Shown: positions 8,830 to 17,450 of the stretch, in pieces
Position numbering within the stretch: the stretch's first letter is position 1
Layout of the letters: every line of letters begins with the position of its first letter
Assembly (NCBI GenBank): GCA_036381835.1
Contig: DASVCA010000230.1
Coordinates: 1 to 41,167 of the forward strand
DNA length: 41,167 bases
Origin: DASULK01 sp036381835
GTDB taxonomy: Bacteria; Actinomycetota; Actinomycetes; Mycobacteriales; Micromonosporaceae
Direction of reading: 5' to 3'
The notes under the pieces: generated by a model
Database searches by the model: none
What the model was told of the DNA's origin: nothing
The model's input: the letters and a program-made list of their open reading frames with translations, nothing else
Position numbers and translations under genes: made by a program

Positions 8830-10518
8830 TCACACCCTTAGTGCGGTCGCTCCCCCTTCCGTCAGCCACCGTCCCGCGAACCGGTCGAAACGCGCTCGAC
8901 GATCGGCGACCAACTCCTCGGGACCGAGCGGTGCCAGCTCTGCCAGGCAGGCGCACAGCGCGGCCCGCAGCCGATCGACGGCCGAGGCGGCGTCGGGACC
9001 ATCGTGCGGCTCGGGGATCACGCCGTCGACGACACCCAACGCCAGCAGGTCCCGGGCCGCCAGCCGCAGGGCTCGGGCGGCCTGGGGTGCCGCGCTCGCA
9101 TCCTTCCAGAGAATCGCGGCACACCCCTCGGGACTGATCACCGAGTAGATCCCGTTCTCCATGATCAGCACGCGGTTGGCCGCACCGAGCGCCAACGCGC
9201 CGCCGCTACCGCCTTCGCCGATCACCACGGCCACCGATGGCACCCGCAGGGCCGCCATCAACCGCAGGTTCTCCGCGATCGCGTACGCCTGGCCCTGCTC
9301 CTCGGCCGCCGGACCCGGATCGGCGCCCGGAGTGTCGATCAGCGTCACCACCGGGAGGCCCAGCTTCTCCGCCAGCCGCATGAGCCGCGCCGCCTTGCGG
9401 TTGCCGGCGGGCGACGGCATGCCGAAGTTTCGATCGACAAGCTCAGCTGGGTTATGCCCCTTCTGGTGCCCGATCAGCATCACCGGGCGCCCCCGCAACC
9501 AGGCCAGCCCGCCGATCACCGCCCGGCAGTCGCCGGTCAGCCGATCGCCGTGCAACTCCCGGAAGCTGTCGAAGACCGTCGCGGCGTACTCCAGCGCCGT
9601 GGGCCGGGCCAGGTCACGTGCCGCTCGAACCCGCGTCCAGGGGTCCTCGTCGGCGAGCTCGGCCGGATCGCATACCAGTGCGCCGGGCTCGATCGGCCAT
9701 CCCGCCACACCGTGATCGGTCCCCGCCCACAACACCTTGCCGAGTTCCTGACGCAACTGCGCCCGCGCGACGACGAGGTCGATGAACCCTCGCTCGGCGA
9801 GGAACTCGGCGGTCTGGAACTCCGACGGGAGCTTCTTGCGGACGGTTTGCTCGATCACCCGTCGACCGGCGAAGCCGAGACGCGCCCCCGGCTCGGCGAT
9901 GATCACATCGGACAGGGTGGCGAAGGACGCGGCGACGCCCCCGTAGGTGGGATCGGTGATGATCGACACCGTCAGTACGCCGGCCTCATCCAACCTGGCC
10001 ATGGCCTCGCTGGTACGAGCCATCTGCATCAGCGACAGGGCGCCTTCCTGCATCCGCGCGCCGCCGGACGCGGTGACCAGAACCAGGGGGGTCCGCTCCG
10101 CCAGTGCGGTCTCCGCGGCCGCCACGATCCGGTCACCGGCGACGCTGCCCAGGCTCCCGCCGAGGAAGCCGAAATCCATCACCGCGACGATGGCCGGCGC
10201 GCCGTGGACCCGCCCTCGAGCGCACTGGACCGCCTCGTCGAGTCCGGTCCGGGCCCGTGCCTGCCCGATACGCTCCGGATACGGCCGGCTGTCGACGAAG
10301 CTCAGCGGGTCGACGGTCGGCGAGGGCTGCGGCAGCGGCTCGTACCCGGCATCGAGCAGCTGCGCCAAGCGCTGTGGCGCGGATAGGGTGTCGTGCCGTC
10401 CGCACTCCGGGCACACGTGCAGGTTGGCCGCCCAGCGCTTGCCGTAATGCGGAGTCCTGCAGCCGGGGCACAGTACCCACTCAGGTGTCGAGGACGGCGG
10501 CAGCAAGGTCTGCGTCAT
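8830..10518 (-). CDS. Acetyl-CoA carboxylase carboxyltransferase, fused beta-alpha
   Basis: 562 residues. An AccD-type zinc ribbon (C17, C20, C36, C39) and beta half (about 1-270, with GGARMQEG) are fused to an AccA-type alpha half (about 290-540, with GHQKGHN, IDTPGA and GEGGSGGALAL). It transfers the carboxyl group from carboxybiotin to acetyl-CoA, making malonyl-CoA. The ATG at 10518 lies 17 bases after the multicopper oxidase stop, so the two genes are probably cotranscribed. The open frame continues upstream but only through that other gene. Separation from the biotin carboxylase/carrier pair by the regulators suggests two coordinated promoters. Confidence 0.92.
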   Translation of the reverse strand: MTQTLLPPSSTPEWVLCPGCRTPHYGKRWAANLHVCPECGRHDTLSAPQRLAQLLDAGYEPLPQPSPTVDPLSFVDSRPYPERIGQARARTGLDEAVQCARGRVHGAPAIVAVMDFGFLGGSLGSVAGDRIVAAAETALAERTPLVLVTASGGARMQEGALSLMQMARTSEAMARLDEAGVLTVSIITDPTYGGVAASFATLSDVIIAEPGARLGFAGRRVIEQTVRKKLPSEFQTAEFLAERGFIDLVVARAQLRQELGKVLWAGTDHGVAGWPIEPGALVCDPAELADEDPWTRVRAARDLARPTALEYAATVFDSFRELHGDRLTGDCRAVIGGLAWLRGRPVMLIGHQKGHNPAELVDRNFGMPSPAGNRKAARLMRLAEKLGLPVVTLIDTPGADPGPAAEEQGQAYAIAENLRLMAALRVPSVAVVIGEGGSGGALALGAANRVLIMENGIYSVISPEGCAAILWKDASAAPQAARALRLAARDLLALGVVDGVIPEPHDGPDAASAVDRLRAALCACLAELAPLGPEELVADRRARFDRFAGRWLTEGGATALRV

Positions 10519-10535
10519 GCTGGTTCCTCGGCTGC

Positions 10536-12038
10536 TCAAGCGGTGATCTCGATCTGGCCCATCATGGCCTCCACCGAGTGCGGCAGCTGATGACAGTGGT
10601 ACACGTACCGGCCGGTGTGACCACTCCAGGTCATCGCGATCCGCACGGTCGAGCCGGGTGGCACGAAGACCGTGTCCTTCCAACCCGCCTCCCCGGGTGC
10701 GGGCGGGACACCGTCGCGGTCCAGCACACGGAACTGGACCAGGTGGGGATGGAAATTGTGCGACACGTGGAAGTTCGGCGGCGGAATCGGCGCCTCCGCG
10801 TTGGTGATGGTCCAGATCTCCGTCGTGCCCAACCGCGTCTGCACGTCCACCCGGGCCGGGTCGAAGTCCAGCCCGTTGATGGTGTGTACGCCCCGGTCGG
10901 CGTCGAAGTCGAGAACGAAGTGCCGCTCCACGGTCGCCGGAGGCAGCGGCGGGATGGTGGATAGTCGGTTCGGCACCCGACTGAAGTCCGGCACCGGGTT
11001 TCCGACATCGAAGCGGAGCACGTCCGGGTTCTCGGTGGACAGCGCGTCGGAGTTCTGCAGGTAGACACTCATGCCCGGCTGGTACCGGGAGAAGTCGACG
11101 ACGATCTCGGCGCGTTCCCCGGCGGAGAGGCGCACCTCGGTCGTCGGCGCCGCGGCGGCGAGCAGCCCGCCATCGGTGGCGATCTGAACGAACTCCGCCC
11201 CGTCGGACAGCCGCAGCGTCAGGTACCGGTCGATCGACTGGTTGAACAGTCGGAAGCGGTATTTGCGCGCCGCGACCCGGAAGTAGGGCCGCTCCTTGCC
11301 GTTGACCAGCATCTGCGGCCGGGCGGACGCTCTGGTGTAGGTGAGTGTGCCGTCCTCCTCCACCCTGGCGTCGCGGATCTGCAACGGCACGTCGTACTGG
11401 CCGGACGGCAGCGGGAGCGCGGACTCCTCCTGGTCGCTCAGCAGATACGCCCCGCTCAGCCCGTGGTAGACGTTCTGCGCTTCCAGGTGATGCGCGTGGT
11501 CGTGGTACCACAACGAAGCCGCACGTTGCTTGTTCGGATAGTGGTACGTGCGGCTGGCGCCGGGTGCGATCACATCGATCGGGTGCCCGTCCTCGCCGGC
11601 CGGCACGTGGCCCCCGTGCAGATGGACCGCGACGTTGTGGCCGAGTTCGTTGACGTGCGTGATCACGGTGGCCCGTCCCCGGGTGGCGCGGATCGTGGGG
11701 CCCGGGAAATGCCCGCCGTACGTGCGGACGGTGGTGAGCAGGCCGGGCACCAGCTCCACCTGGGTCTGCCGGATGCGCAGCTGGTAGTAGTCGGCGTTGT
11801 TCGTCCGCCGGACCGGGTGCAGCACCGGCGGGACCGGCATCGGAACCGAGAACGGGATGGCGGTGGCCGCGTTGCCCCGCGGCGCGGGGCCGATGCCGTG
11901 CCCGTGCGGATGAGCCAGGTCGGGGTGCGACCGTGCCGGGTGTGCTGGACCGGACCCGGCGACCAGTTGCTCGACCGGCACCACGGCGGCGACACCGACG
12001 ACCGCCCCCAACTTGATCATTCCTCTTCTGCTGAGCAC
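10536..12038 (-). CDS. Tat-exported multicopper oxidase (CotA/laccase type)
   Basis: 500 residues from a GTG with AAGGGAG at five bases; an in-frame ATG 60 bases earlier lacks this site. The N-terminus is a twin-arginine signal (LSRRGMIKLG then a hydrophobic run). Three cupredoxin domains follow, with copper ligands visible in VHLHGGH, WYHDHAHH, SHNFHPHLVQF and YHCHQLPHSVEAMM; the last provides His-Cys-His, His and the axial Met of type 1 copper. It resembles CotA, bilirubin oxidase and phenoxazinone synthase, which oxidise phenols by one-electron steps with O2. Here it could couple or oxidise the aromatic product outside the membrane. Family and export signal are strong; the substrate is unknown. 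Confidence 0.92.
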   Translation of the reverse strand: MLSRRGMIKLGAVVGVAAVVPVEQLVAGSGPAHPARSHPDLAHPHGHGIGPAPRGNAATAIPFSVPMPVPPVLHPVRRTNNADYYQLRIRQTQVELVPGLLTTVRTYGGHFPGPTIRATRGRATVITHVNELGHNVAVHLHGGHVPAGEDGHPIDVIAPGASRTYHYPNKQRAASLWYHDHAHHLEAQNVYHGLSGAYLLSDQEESALPLPSGQYDVPLQIRDARVEEDGTLTYTRASARPQMLVNGKERPYFRVAARKYRFRLFNQSIDRYLTLRLSDGAEFVQIATDGGLLAAAAPTTEVRLSAGERAEIVVDFSRYQPGMSVYLQNSDALSTENPDVLRFDVGNPVPDFSRVPNRLSTIPPLPPATVERHFVLDFDADRGVHTINGLDFDPARVDVQTRLGTTEIWTITNAEAPIPPPNFHVSHNFHPHLVQFRVLDRDGVPPAPGEAGWKDTVFVPPGSTVRIAMTWSGHTGRYVYHCHQLPHSVEAMMGQIEITA

Positions 12039-12108
12039 GCCTACTCCCTTCGCCACCTGATCAGGCACGGTGGCCGTGGCACCGACAGCGGGTGTCACGG
12101 TCGCGGGT

Positions 12109-12152
12109 GGGAGCCGGCGCGCCGGAAGGTGCTCGCGGCGCCGCCGGCTCCC
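12109..12152. repeat. Inverted repeat in the divergent MCO/SDR intergenic region
   Basis: GGGAGCCGGCG (12109-12119) and CGCCGGCTCCC (12142-12152) form an 11-base perfect inverted repeat around a 22-base spacer, in the 307-base gap 12039-12345 between two divergent genes. The rest of the gap shows no gene. It could be an operator or an mRNA leader structure. Confidence 0.45.
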
Positions 12153-12345
12153 GGGGGACCAGTACCGCCAAGATGCGTCCCGCCGCTGGTGGTTCGCTCA
12201 AGCCCCGCCTCAACCGGCTGCCACGGGCACCAGCCGTCCTCAAGCACGGACACAGGCGATCTGGCAACGCTGTGGCGCAGGATGCGCGGGCATCCGGCGG
12301 CGACGGCACGCCACCGCCGTCCAGGTACGAGGGAGGAGAAAGACA

Positions 12346-13083
12346 GTGCGGTTGAAGGGAAAGGTCGCGGTGGTCACCGGTGGGAACCGCGGCCTGGGCC
12401 GCAGCATCGCCCAGGCGTTCCTCGCCGAAGGCGCCGCCGTGATGCTGGCGGCCAGGGATGCCGGGGCAGCGTCCGACCTGCTCGACGGGCAGCCGGACCA
12501 CGTCGCCTTCCAACCCACCGACGTACGGGATCCGGCCTCGGTCGAACGTCTGATGCGGGTCGCGGCAGACCGGTTCGGCGGTCTCGACATCCTGGTGGCC
12601 AATGCGGGGATCAGCCGGCCCGGCCCGATCACCGCGATCAGTCCCGACCAGTGGGCGGACGTCGTCGGAACGAACCTGACCGGCGTCTTCCTCTGCGTAC
12701 GTAGCGCCGTGCCGTACCTCGCGCGCAGCGAGGCCGGCCGGGTGATAACCGTGTCCTCCGTGCTGGGCAGTCGCCCGGTGGCGAACGCCGCCGCCTACTG
12801 TGCGACCAAGGCCGCGGTCGAGGCGTTCACGCGCAGCGTGGCTCTGGAGCTGGCCCCGCAGGGGATCACGGTGAACTGCCTGGCACCGGGCTTCATCGAT
12901 GAGGGGATGGGACGGGCATTGCGCCGGAACGAGGCCGTCTGGGCCCGGTACCGCGACAAACTCACCTCGGGCCGGATGGGTCGGGGCGACGAGGTCGCGG
13001 GCGCCGCGGTCTTTCTGGCCGGCGAGGAGAGCTCCTACGTCAACGGCCACGTGCTCGAGGTCAACGGCGGCTTGGCGTGGTGA
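12346..13083 (+). CDS. Short-chain dehydrogenase/reductase, second of three
   Basis: 245-residue classical SDR. The cofactor motif TGGNRGLG is near residue 12, VANAGIS near residue 85 and the catalytic YCATK near residue 150; it ends in EVNGGLAW. The GTG start follows GGGAGGAG at nine bases. It begins the rightward operon with the TetR gene and flavoenzymes. It is not the C9 ketoreductase (that is 985-1770) and lacks the ActIII C-terminal signature. Possible roles are a later ring ketoreduction, quinone reduction or a sugar step. SDR assignment is secure; the substrate is open. Confidence 0.87.
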   Translation: MRLKGKVAVVTGGNRGLGRSIAQAFLAEGAAVMLAARDAGAASDLLDGQPDHVAFQPTDVRDPASVERLMRVAADRFGGLDILVANAGISRPGPITAISPDQWADVVGTNLTGVFLCVRSAVPYLARSEAGRVITVSSVLGSRPVANAAAYCATKAAVEAFTRSVALELAPQGITVNCLAPGFIDEGMGRALRRNEAVWARYRDKLTSGRMGRGDEVAGAAVFLAGEESSYVNGHVLEVNGGLAW

Positions 13084-13136
13084 GACCCCACCTGGGCTAT
13101 GCTCCGTGATCGACGCGGACCGTCCCGCCCACTCGG

Positions 13137-13152
13137 AACGGAGCGCTCGGTT
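13137..13152. promoter_or_regulatory. Predicted TetR operator, autoregulatory site
   Basis: AACGGAGC-GCTCGGTT, a 16-base palindrome with one mismatched pair, 18 bases before the TetR start at 13170. It closely matches two sites in front of the exporter and quinone reductase genes (19591-19606, 19635-19650). The shared core is CGGAGCGCTC. A half site GCTCCGT lies at 13101-13107. Confidence 0.65.
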
Positions 13153-13169
13153 CAGGGTACGATCGGCGT

Positions 13170-13832
13170 ATGGTCGCCCCTCCGAACCCGTCGCCGCACC
13201 GACGGTCGGACGCCAGTCGAAACGACGCCCGGATCCTCGCGGCGGCCCGCGACGTCTTCTCCGAACTGGGGTCGGACGCCCCGGTCTCGGCGATCGCGGA
13301 GCGGGCCGGCGTCGGGATGGGCACGCTGTACCGCCGCTATCCCAGCAAGGAAGAGCTGATGCGCCAGCTCTCGCTGGCGAACATGGAGGACACCCGCGAA
13401 GCAGCCGAGGCCGCCCTCGATAATCCCGATGCCTGGGCCGGCCTGGTGGAGTTCATCGATTCCTGCGTAGAGGCCGGCGTGGACGGCTCTCCCCGGCTGT
13501 CCGGCCCGTTCCAGGTCACCGACGAACTCCTGGCGGTGAGCAAGCGGGCCCGGGCCGCCGTGCAGCGCCTGGTGGACAAGGCACAACAGGCAGGCGTGCT
13601 GCGCAACGACGTCAATGCGCACGACGTGGTGCTGTTGCTGCATGTGCTACGGGAGTTGCGGGTCGCGCACCGCCGGCGGGACCCGGCGCTGCGCAAGCGG
13701 TTCCTCGGCATCGTGCTGGACGGTCTGCGGGCGACCGGTACGAACCCGCTGCCTGCCCCTCCGGCGACCTGGGCCGACGTCGAGAAGGCCTGGCGGACGG
13801 TCGCCGAGCGGGACGACGACGATCCGGCGTGA
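13170..13832 (+). CDS. TetR-family repressor of the cluster
   Basis: 220 residues. The N-terminal helix-turn-helix (about 18-65) shows the typical ILAAARDVFSELG, IAERAGVGMGTLYRRYPSKEELM pattern; the rest is a helical ligand-binding domain that probably senses the product or an intermediate. It is embedded among tailoring genes, and a matching palindrome lies in its own promoter and at the MFS/quinone reductase promoter, so it probably controls export and itself. The ATG has no strong ribosome site and lies close to the operator. Family is certain; regulon is inferred. Confidence 0.92.
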   Translation: MVAPPNPSPHRRSDASRNDARILAAARDVFSELGSDAPVSAIAERAGVGMGTLYRRYPSKEELMRQLSLANMEDTREAAEAALDNPDAWAGLVEFIDSCVEAGVDGSPRLSGPFQVTDELLAVSKRARAAVQRLVDKAQQAGVLRNDVNAHDVVLLLHVLRELRVAHRRRDPALRKRFLGIVLDGLRATGTNPLPAPPATWADVEKAWRTVAERDDDDPA

Positions 13833-13872
13833 CGTCGTCGCCGCAGCCGTCTTCCGGCAGAAGGAGAACAGG

Positions 13873-14442
13873 ATGTCCGATCAGAAGATTCGCATCGCCG
13901 TGGTCGTCGCCAGCACCCGCAAGGGGCGGTTCGGCGGGACCGTGGCTCGGTGGTTCGTCGAGCAGGCGCGGCAGTCCGACGTCGAGCTGGACGTCATCGA
14001 CCTCGCGGAGATCCAGCTTCCGGCGGTGCTGGGCGGCGAGCCCACCGCCGGGGTCGCCGACCTCACCGCGCGGGTGGGCGCGGCCGACGGCTTCGTGGTG
14101 ATCACCTGCGAGTACAACCACGGATACCCGGCGTCGTTGAAGCTCGCCATCGACTCGGTCTTCGACGAGTGGCAGGCCAAGCCGGTCGCCTTCGTCTCCT
14201 ACGGCGGTATGGCCGGCGGCCTTCGAGCCGTGGAACAGCTCCGGCAGGTCTTCGCCGAACTGCACATGGTGACGGTTCGGGAGACGGTCAGCTTCCACAT
14301 GGCACACTCTCAGTTCGACGAGCACGGGCAGCCACGCAACGCCGAAGCCGTGAACACCGCCGCGAAGACCTTGATGAATCAGTTGCTGTGGTGGGCCAAG
14401 GTGCTCCGCGACGCCCGGGCCCAGTCGCCGTACCCCGCCTGA
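13873..14442 (+). CDS. NAD(P)H-dependent FMN reductase
   Basis: 189-residue flavodoxin-fold reductase. The N-terminus VVVASTRKGRFGG binds the FMN phosphate, EYNHGYPASLK is the conserved flavin-contact segment, and SYGGMAGGLRAVEQLR is typical of this family. It should supply reduced FMN to two-component flavin oxygenases. The window holds two candidates, the ActVA-ORF5/HsaA-like enzyme at 21627-22757 and the luciferase-like enzyme at 15061-16119. The ATG follows AAGGAG. The TetR stop lies 40 bases upstream, so it belongs to the same rightward unit. Confidence 0.9.
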   Translation: MSDQKIRIAVVVASTRKGRFGGTVARWFVEQARQSDVELDVIDLAEIQLPAVLGGEPTAGVADLTARVGAADGFVVITCEYNHGYPASLKLAIDSVFDEWQAKPVAFVSYGGMAGGLRAVEQLRQVFAELHMVTVRETVSFHMAHSQFDEHGQPRNAEAVNTAAKTLMNQLLWWAKVLRDARAQSPYPA

Positions 14443-14565
14443 CCGGTCCCCGCTTCCTCGCCCCGCCTTCGGTTCGACTCGACCACGGTTTGAGAGCCGA
14501 CTGGCACCGTGGTCACCGGCCGCGCGCACCGCGCCGCGTGCCGGGAACCGGGAGGAGGATCGACC

Positions 14566-15015
14566 GTGAGCCACATGGCGACCGCGGGTGCCGGACTCGG
14601 TGACCTCTATGGACGGATCTCCCAGTTCTACGCCGAGCAGATGCGTCTTCTGGACACCGGCGCGGCGGAGGATTGGGCCGCCACCTTCACCGAGGACGGC
14701 GTCTTCCGGCAAAACATCGATGCGGCACCGCTACGCGGTCGAGCGGCGATCGCCGCAGCCGCCCGGCACCGGGTCGAGCGACTGCGCGCCGACGGGCTCG
14801 TCCGTAGGCACTGGCTGGGCATGGTGCGCATCGATTCGGAGCCGAACGGCACGGTAAGAACCCGCTACTACGCCATGGCGATGGCCACCGGGTCGCACGC
14901 CACGGGCGACGGTCTGCGCGTCTACGCCAGCACGGTCGCGGAGGACGTACTCGTTGCCTCGCCCAACGGCTGGCTGGTCGCCGACCGCCGGGTGCTGCAC
15001 GACGGGGTTGCTTGA
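14566..15015 (+). CDS. SnoaL-like / NTF2-fold protein
   Basis: 149 residues from a GTG preceded by GGAGGAGGA. The pattern YAEQMRLLDTGAAEDWAATF, then FRQN and a beta-rich C-terminus ending GWLVADRRVLHDGVA, is characteristic of the NTF2-like superfamily (SnoaL_4 type). Members in aromatic polyketide clusters act as late cyclases, hydroxylases without cofactor, or lactone-forming enzymes, so the reaction cannot be fixed. An in-frame ATG two codons downstream is an alternative start. It lies between the FMN reductase and the luciferase-like gene in the rightward operon. Confidence 0.75.
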   Translation: MSHMATAGAGLGDLYGRISQFYAEQMRLLDTGAAEDWAATFTEDGVFRQNIDAAPLRGRAAIAAAARHRVERLRADGLVRRHWLGMVRIDSEPNGTVRTRYYAMAMATGSHATGDGLRVYASTVAEDVLVASPNGWLVADRRVLHDGVA

Positions 15016-15060
15016 GGTGCGCGGGTCGGCCCACCACAACCAGAGGAAGCGGGAGCGACG

Positions 15061-16119
15061 ATGAAGATCGGGGTAACGTTCTTCCCGACCGTGGGGCCGG
15101 CGGACAAGCCGGCCCCACGGTACTACGACGAATGCCTGGCATTGGCGGTGCTCGCGGATGAGCTCGGCTACCACCATGTCAAGACCGTCGAGCACTACTT
15201 CTTCACCTACGGCGGCTACAGCCCGGACCCGGTCACGCTGCTGGCCGCGGTAGCGGCCCGGACGACCCGGATCCGGGTCGGCACGAGCGCGGTCATCCCG
15301 GCGTTCACCCACCCGGTCAAGCTCGCCGGCAAACTGGCCATGCTGGACAACCTCTCGCACGGCCGCCTCGATGTCGCATTCGGTCGGGCGTTCCTGCCCG
15401 AGGAGTTCGAAGCCTTCGGCGTTCCGCTAGACGAGAGCCGGGAGCGGTTCGACGAGGGCATAGCCGCCTGTAAACGGCTCTGGGCCGAAGAGGATGTGGT
15501 GTGGCAGGGCCGCTTCCACTCGTTCGGACCGGTGACCCTGCAGCCCCGGCCCGTCCAGCAGCCCCATCCACCGGTCTACGTGACCAGCGCGCGCAGCCTG
15601 GAGTCATGCACGGCTGCCGGGCGGGCGGGGCACCGACTGCAACTCGTGCCCGGCATCCTCACCGTCGAACAGATGCAGGAAGCGTTGCGCGCCTATCGGA
15701 CCGCGTGGCGGGAATCCGGCCGGGATCCCGCCGAAGCGGGCGTACACCTCGGTTACCCCTGCTACGTGGCCGAGGACGCGGATGAGGCGTACCGGCTCGG
15801 CCGCTACGACGACGAGCGCAACGGCCAAGCGCTCAGCGCAGCGGTGCGGTCCTGGGCGCGGGTCAGTAGCAGCGCATACCCCGGATACGAGAAGCTGGCC
15901 ACCGGAAAGCGTGCGAGCTTCGACCAGAAGCTGGCGGAGAACAAGGTGCTGGCAGGCACTCCTGCCGATGTGCTCAAGCAGGTGGAGACGGTCGCCGACT
16001 GGTTCGGCGATGACGTGATCATCAGTCTGAACATCCACTCCGGCCACCTGTCCGAACAGGATGCAGCACGGACCATGCGTCTGGTGGCAGAGCACGTGAT
16101 GCCGGCGATCCCGAGGTGA
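15061..16119 (+). CDS. Luciferase-like flavin-dependent oxidoreductase
   Basis: 352 residues with the TIM-barrel pattern of bacterial luciferase-like enzymes: MKIGVTFFP at the start, VKTVEHYF, VGTSAVIPAFTHPVKLA, GRLDVAFGRAF and a long C-terminal helical part. These use F420H2 or reduced FMN. In aromatic polyketide pathways a relative, MsnO8 of mensacarcin, is linked to epoxidation. The nearby FMN reductase favours FMN use, but F420 cannot be excluded. The ATG has GGGAG nearby. It ends the rightward unit, followed by a strong convergent terminator. Confidence 0.88.
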   Translation: MKIGVTFFPTVGPADKPAPRYYDECLALAVLADELGYHHVKTVEHYFFTYGGYSPDPVTLLAAVAARTTRIRVGTSAVIPAFTHPVKLAGKLAMLDNLSHGRLDVAFGRAFLPEEFEAFGVPLDESRERFDEGIAACKRLWAEEDVVWQGRFHSFGPVTLQPRPVQQPHPPVYVTSARSLESCTAAGRAGHRLQLVPGILTVEQMQEALRAYRTAWRESGRDPAEAGVHLGYPCYVAEDADEAYRLGRYDDERNGQALSAAVRSWARVSSSAYPGYEKLATGKRASFDQKLAENKVLAGTPADVLKQVETVADWFGDDVIISLNIHSGHLSEQDAARTMRLVAEHVMPAIPR

Positions 16120-16129
16120 TCGATCGATA

Positions 16130-16166
16130 GCTTCGGGCCGGGCGTCTCGGACGCCCGGCCCGAAGC
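16130..16166. terminator. Bidirectional terminator hairpin
   Basis: A perfect 17-base stem with a TCG loop (left arm 16130-16146, right arm 16150-16166) in the 93-base gap between the convergent luciferase-like and glycosyltransferase genes. No T-run; stability alone suggests a terminator. Confidence 0.8.
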
Positions 16167-16212
16167 GTGCGGGTGATGCGACACGACGATCGAAACCACC
16201 ACCCGGCCGGAG

Positions 16213-17358
16213 TCAGTCGATGAGCGCGGTGAGTGCGCCCACCAGCTCGGCCGGGGTCGGACGGGTGATCATCTCACCCCTTGCCCACCGGGCTCGTGCC
16301 CGCAGCTCGCCGTCGGTGATGAGCTGCCGTAGCAGCTCGGCGTTGACGCCGTCGATATCGGACGCCAGCCCGAATCCGTGCCGGGTCAGCACCCCGGCGT
16401 TGACGAACTCATCGGTGCCGTAGGGCAGCGCCAACTGAGGCACCGCCGCGTCGATGGCGGTCAACGTGCTGCCGGCCCCGCCGTGGTGGATGATCGCATC
16501 GCTGCAGGCCAGCAGGCCGGTGAGCGGTAGCCAGTCGGCGGTCCGGACGTTCGGCGGCAGGTCGCCTAACGCCTCCAGTCCCGCACCCAACGCGATGAAG
16601 TCCGCGTCCACATCCGCGGCGGCCTTCAGCACCTTCTCGATCCCGCCGACGCCGACCACTTTTGGCAGCACCGTACCGAGGGTGACGACCACCCGCGGAC
16701 GCGGGCGCGGGCGGGTGACCCAGTCCGGCAGGACGCCACCACCACTGTAGGGCACAAACCGTGCATACCACGCCTCCCCGTCCCCGACCATCAGGCTCGG
16801 CGGAGCGATGTGGAGGGTGAGCATTCTCGGCAGCTCCAGCGGCACCCCGTACCGGTCGAACAGTTCCGCCAGATGCGGCAGATACCGCTGAGCGAGATCG
16901 CCTTCACGCACGAAGCCGACGCCGTGTTCGAGCGCGGGGATCCCCAGCTTTCGCGCCACGAGCAGCCCGGCGCCCTGCAACCGGCCGTACACCACCAGAT
17001 CGGGCTGAAACATCTCGGCAACCCGCCACACGCCGTCAACCATGAGACCGGTGACGTGGGCGAACCTCTTGAAGATGGGCTCGGTGGTGGCTCCCCCGTT
17101 GCGGGCCAGCGCCTCGCCGCGGCGGCGATGCTCGGCGGCTCGCTCAACCGCGGTTCCCTTGCCGACCCCGAAGACCGCATCGAAGTCGACGTCGGGACTC
17201 ACCTCGACCGCCGGCAGGCCGGCGCCGGTCGCGGCGACCACCGCGGAGCTGGATGAAGCCACCAGCACCTCGTGCCCGGCCGCCCGGAGCGCCCAGGCCA
17301 ACGGCACCATCGGGAAGAAGTGGCTCAGCGCGGGTGGCACGGTGAACAAGACACGCAT
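16213..17358 (-). CDS. Family 1 glycosyltransferase for the polyketide
   Basis: 381 residues, GT-B fold of the antibiotic glycosyltransferases: MRVLFTVPPALSHFFPMVPLA at the start and the nucleotide-sugar motif DAIIHHGGAGSTLTAI followed by PQLALPYGTDE near residue 300. It should attach an NDP-deoxysugar to the aromatic aglycone in the cytoplasm. An NDP-hexose 2,3-dehydratase lies at 22793-24220, which points to a 2-deoxysugar. Codon 264 is TTA (16567-16569), a possible bldA control point. It may be cotranscribed with, or lie behind the terminator of, the secreted protein gene at 17451-17927. Only one glycosyltransferase is present in the window. Confidence 0.93.
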   Translation of the reverse strand: MRVLFTVPPALSHFFPMVPLAWALRAAGHEVLVASSSSAVVAATGAGLPAVEVSPDVDFDAVFGVGKGTAVERAAEHRRRGEALARNGGATTEPIFKRFAHVTGLMVDGVWRVAEMFQPDLVVYGRLQGAGLLVARKLGIPALEHGVGFVREGDLAQRYLPHLAELFDRYGVPLELPRMLTLHIAPPSLMVGDGEAWYARFVPYSGGGVLPDWVTRPRPRPRVVVTLGTVLPKVVGVGGIEKVLKAAADVDADFIALGAGLEALGDLPPNVRTADWLPLTGLLACSDAIIHHGGAGSTLTAIDAAVPQLALPYGTDEFVNAGVLTRHGFGLASDIDGVNAELLRQLITDGELRARARWARGEMITRPTPAELVGALTALID

Positions 17359-17397
17359 GACGGTCCTCCAGTCGGGGCGAGGTGCTGTCGGGGGAAG

Positions 17398-17439
17398 CGC
17401 CGGTGTCCCGACGTCGTCTCCGACGCCGGGACACCGGCG
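17398..17439 (-). terminator. Long hairpin between secreted-protein and GT genes
   Basis: A 13-base outer stem (CGCCGGTGTCCCG / CGGGACACCGGCG) with an inner CGTCG-TCTC-CGACG stem. It lies after the stop of the secreted protein gene and before the glycosyltransferase start, so it is a likely terminator or attenuator that reduces read-through into the glycosyltransferase. Confidence 0.7.
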
Positions 17440-17450
17440 GTGTCGACCGG

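Noticed and set aside
10519..11511. N-terminal extension of the carboxyltransferase frame
   Set aside because: It runs inside the multicopper oxidase gene; the zinc ribbon start and the gene spacing fix the ATG at 10518.
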